Shown in pieces: positions 63,149-64,000 of a stretch of 64,000 nt of DNA. The notes under the pieces are model-generated. The model had not been told where the DNA came from. It searched no databases and was given only the letters and a program-made list of their open reading frames with translations. The DNA is from Cladorhizidae sp. MBARI D1340-BT2 (lineage: Eukaryota > Porifera > Demospongiae > Poecilosclerida > Cladorhizidae), in NCBI GenBank assembly GCA_028752905.1, contig JAQNBH010000022.1, forward strand, positions 248,001 to 312,000, read 5' to 3'. How positions within the stretch are numbered: position 1 is the stretch's first letter; each line of letters begins with the position of its first letter. The position numbers were made by a program, and so were the translations under genes.

Positions 63149-64000
63149 GCGTTTTCCAGTTGCCAAAGCGGTGGCCTGCCAGTGAAAAACCACTACATTT
63201 ATTGATAATCTGTTGACATGTTGCAGATAAGGGCCTTCTCTATCAGTTGACTAAATCTGGGACTTTGGTCTTGTTAATTAGGGCAGTTATGAATTGTACT
63301 CTTACTTGATGGTAAACATGTTAGCTTCGTAGATTATCCACACTTCACTGAATAGACTTGATGTATAGCTATTAAGATAGGACTCTCTAAGTGCTCTCTC
63401 TTGATACCAAACATCCATATATTCTGCACACTTCACTGTAATGGACTTGCAAGATAGGTATCTCTCAGTGTTCTCTATCTTGAGCTAAACATGTTAGCTT
63501 CATAGATTCTCCACACTTCACTGAATAGACTTGATATATAGCTCTAAAGGTAGGCCTCTCTCTGTTCTCTCTCTTGATACCAAACATCCGTATATTCTGC
63601 ATATATAGAATCACAAGATAGGTTTCTCTATGTGTTCTCTATCTTGATGCTAAACAGGTTAGCTTCATAGATTCTCCACACTTCACTGTATAAACTTGAT
63701 ATATAGCTATTAAGATAGGTCTCTCCCTGTGCTCTCTGTTGATATCAAACATCCATAATATTCTGCACACTTCACTGTAATGGACTTGATATGATTCGAA
63801 TGATAGGTTTCATTATGTGTTCTCTATCTTGATATTTGCCCTAATTTGGTCTATATGTTTCTCATTTTCCCCCCAAAAATCTTGTTAATTTGCCGTAAAG
63901 CTCATAACATTTCTACACTTTACCCAAAAAAGATAATTTTTATATCACCGGATAGCCCTTCTAATTATCTGTCTTTTGTACGTGCCAAACTTTTGAGTAC
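63149..64000 (+). repeat. Satellite unit cut by window end (852 bp seen)
   Basis: Starts as type C (ttgactaaatc, ttgatggtaaac) and ends like type A (ttaatttgccg, cataacatttc, ccaaacttttgag). It carries a private catatatag at about 63600. The array clearly continues past the window. Confidence 0.85.

Larger units (their letters stand above)
1..64000 (+). repeat. Tandem satellite array, ~908-bp monomer, 64 units
   Basis: The motif gcgttttccagttgcc recurs in one orientation at 1, 736, 1644, 2552, 3460, 4368, 5276, 6183, 7091, 7999, 8906, 9814, 10722, 11631 (gcatttt variant), 12445, 13353 and on to 63149. Spacing is nearly always 908 bp. Apart from the two transposons, the whole window is these units. 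By eye, units differ from one another by around a percent or two. No unit carries a long reading frame. A long, homogenised, gene-free tandem array is typical of constitutive heterochromatin such as centromeric or pericentromeric DNA, but nothing in the sequence proves the chromosomal position. The array leaves the window at both ends, so its full size is unknown. Confidence 0.97.

Overview
The window is almost entirely one tandem satellite array of a eukaryotic, probably animal, genome. There is no sign of bacterial or phage organisation. The array is interrupted by two near-identical piggyBac-like DNA transposons whose transposase pseudogenes contain spliceosomal introns. I found no convincing functional host gene, no RNA gene, no CRISPR array and no viral gene. 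The species cannot be named from the sequence.

Satellite: the monomer is about 908 bp and AT-rich, always in the same orientation. Using the invariant GC-rich motif gcgttttccagttgcc as phase marker, 64 units can be followed from position 1 to the right edge, where the last is cut by the window end. Most units are exactly 908 bp; others are 907, 909, 910 or 911 bp. Three are shortened: 735 bp at 1-735, 814 bp at 11631-12444 and 861 bp at 58656-59516. Each monomer has a non-repeated part of about 385 bp and a 523-bp part made of three sub-repeats (174, 164 and 185 bp). Each sub-repeat is a degenerate pair of roughly 70-95 bp halves. Shared sequence variants show several local higher-order repeats: a trimer of 2723 bp (5276-10721), a tetramer of 3632 bp (13353-20616), an A-B-C trimer of about 2728 bp (about 29695-42983), and dimers of 1816 bp near 54116-57747 and 58656-63148.

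Transposons: copy 1 (42988-46091, 3104 bp) and copy 2 (48821-51951, 3131 bp) each have 13-bp perfect terminal inverted repeats and TTAA target-site duplications. Both lie at the same TTAA of the monomer. Each carries, on the minus strand, a multi-exon piggyBac-family transposase with a recognisable DDE_Tnp_1_7 region. It is broken by shared frame changes and probably lacks the third catalytic aspartate region. Copy 2 also has a private stop codon and one more copy of a coding minisatellite. Shared private variants in the flanking satellite show that copy 2 arose by a 5.83-kb tandem duplication of array plus transposon, not by a second insertion.

How it fits together: the array evolves by unequal exchange at three scales (half-repeat, sub-repeat, multi-monomer). 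An already degenerate transposon was caught in that process and is being amplified as part of a higher-order repeat. The short open frames inside monomers (69-92 codons) are by-products of repetition, not genes.
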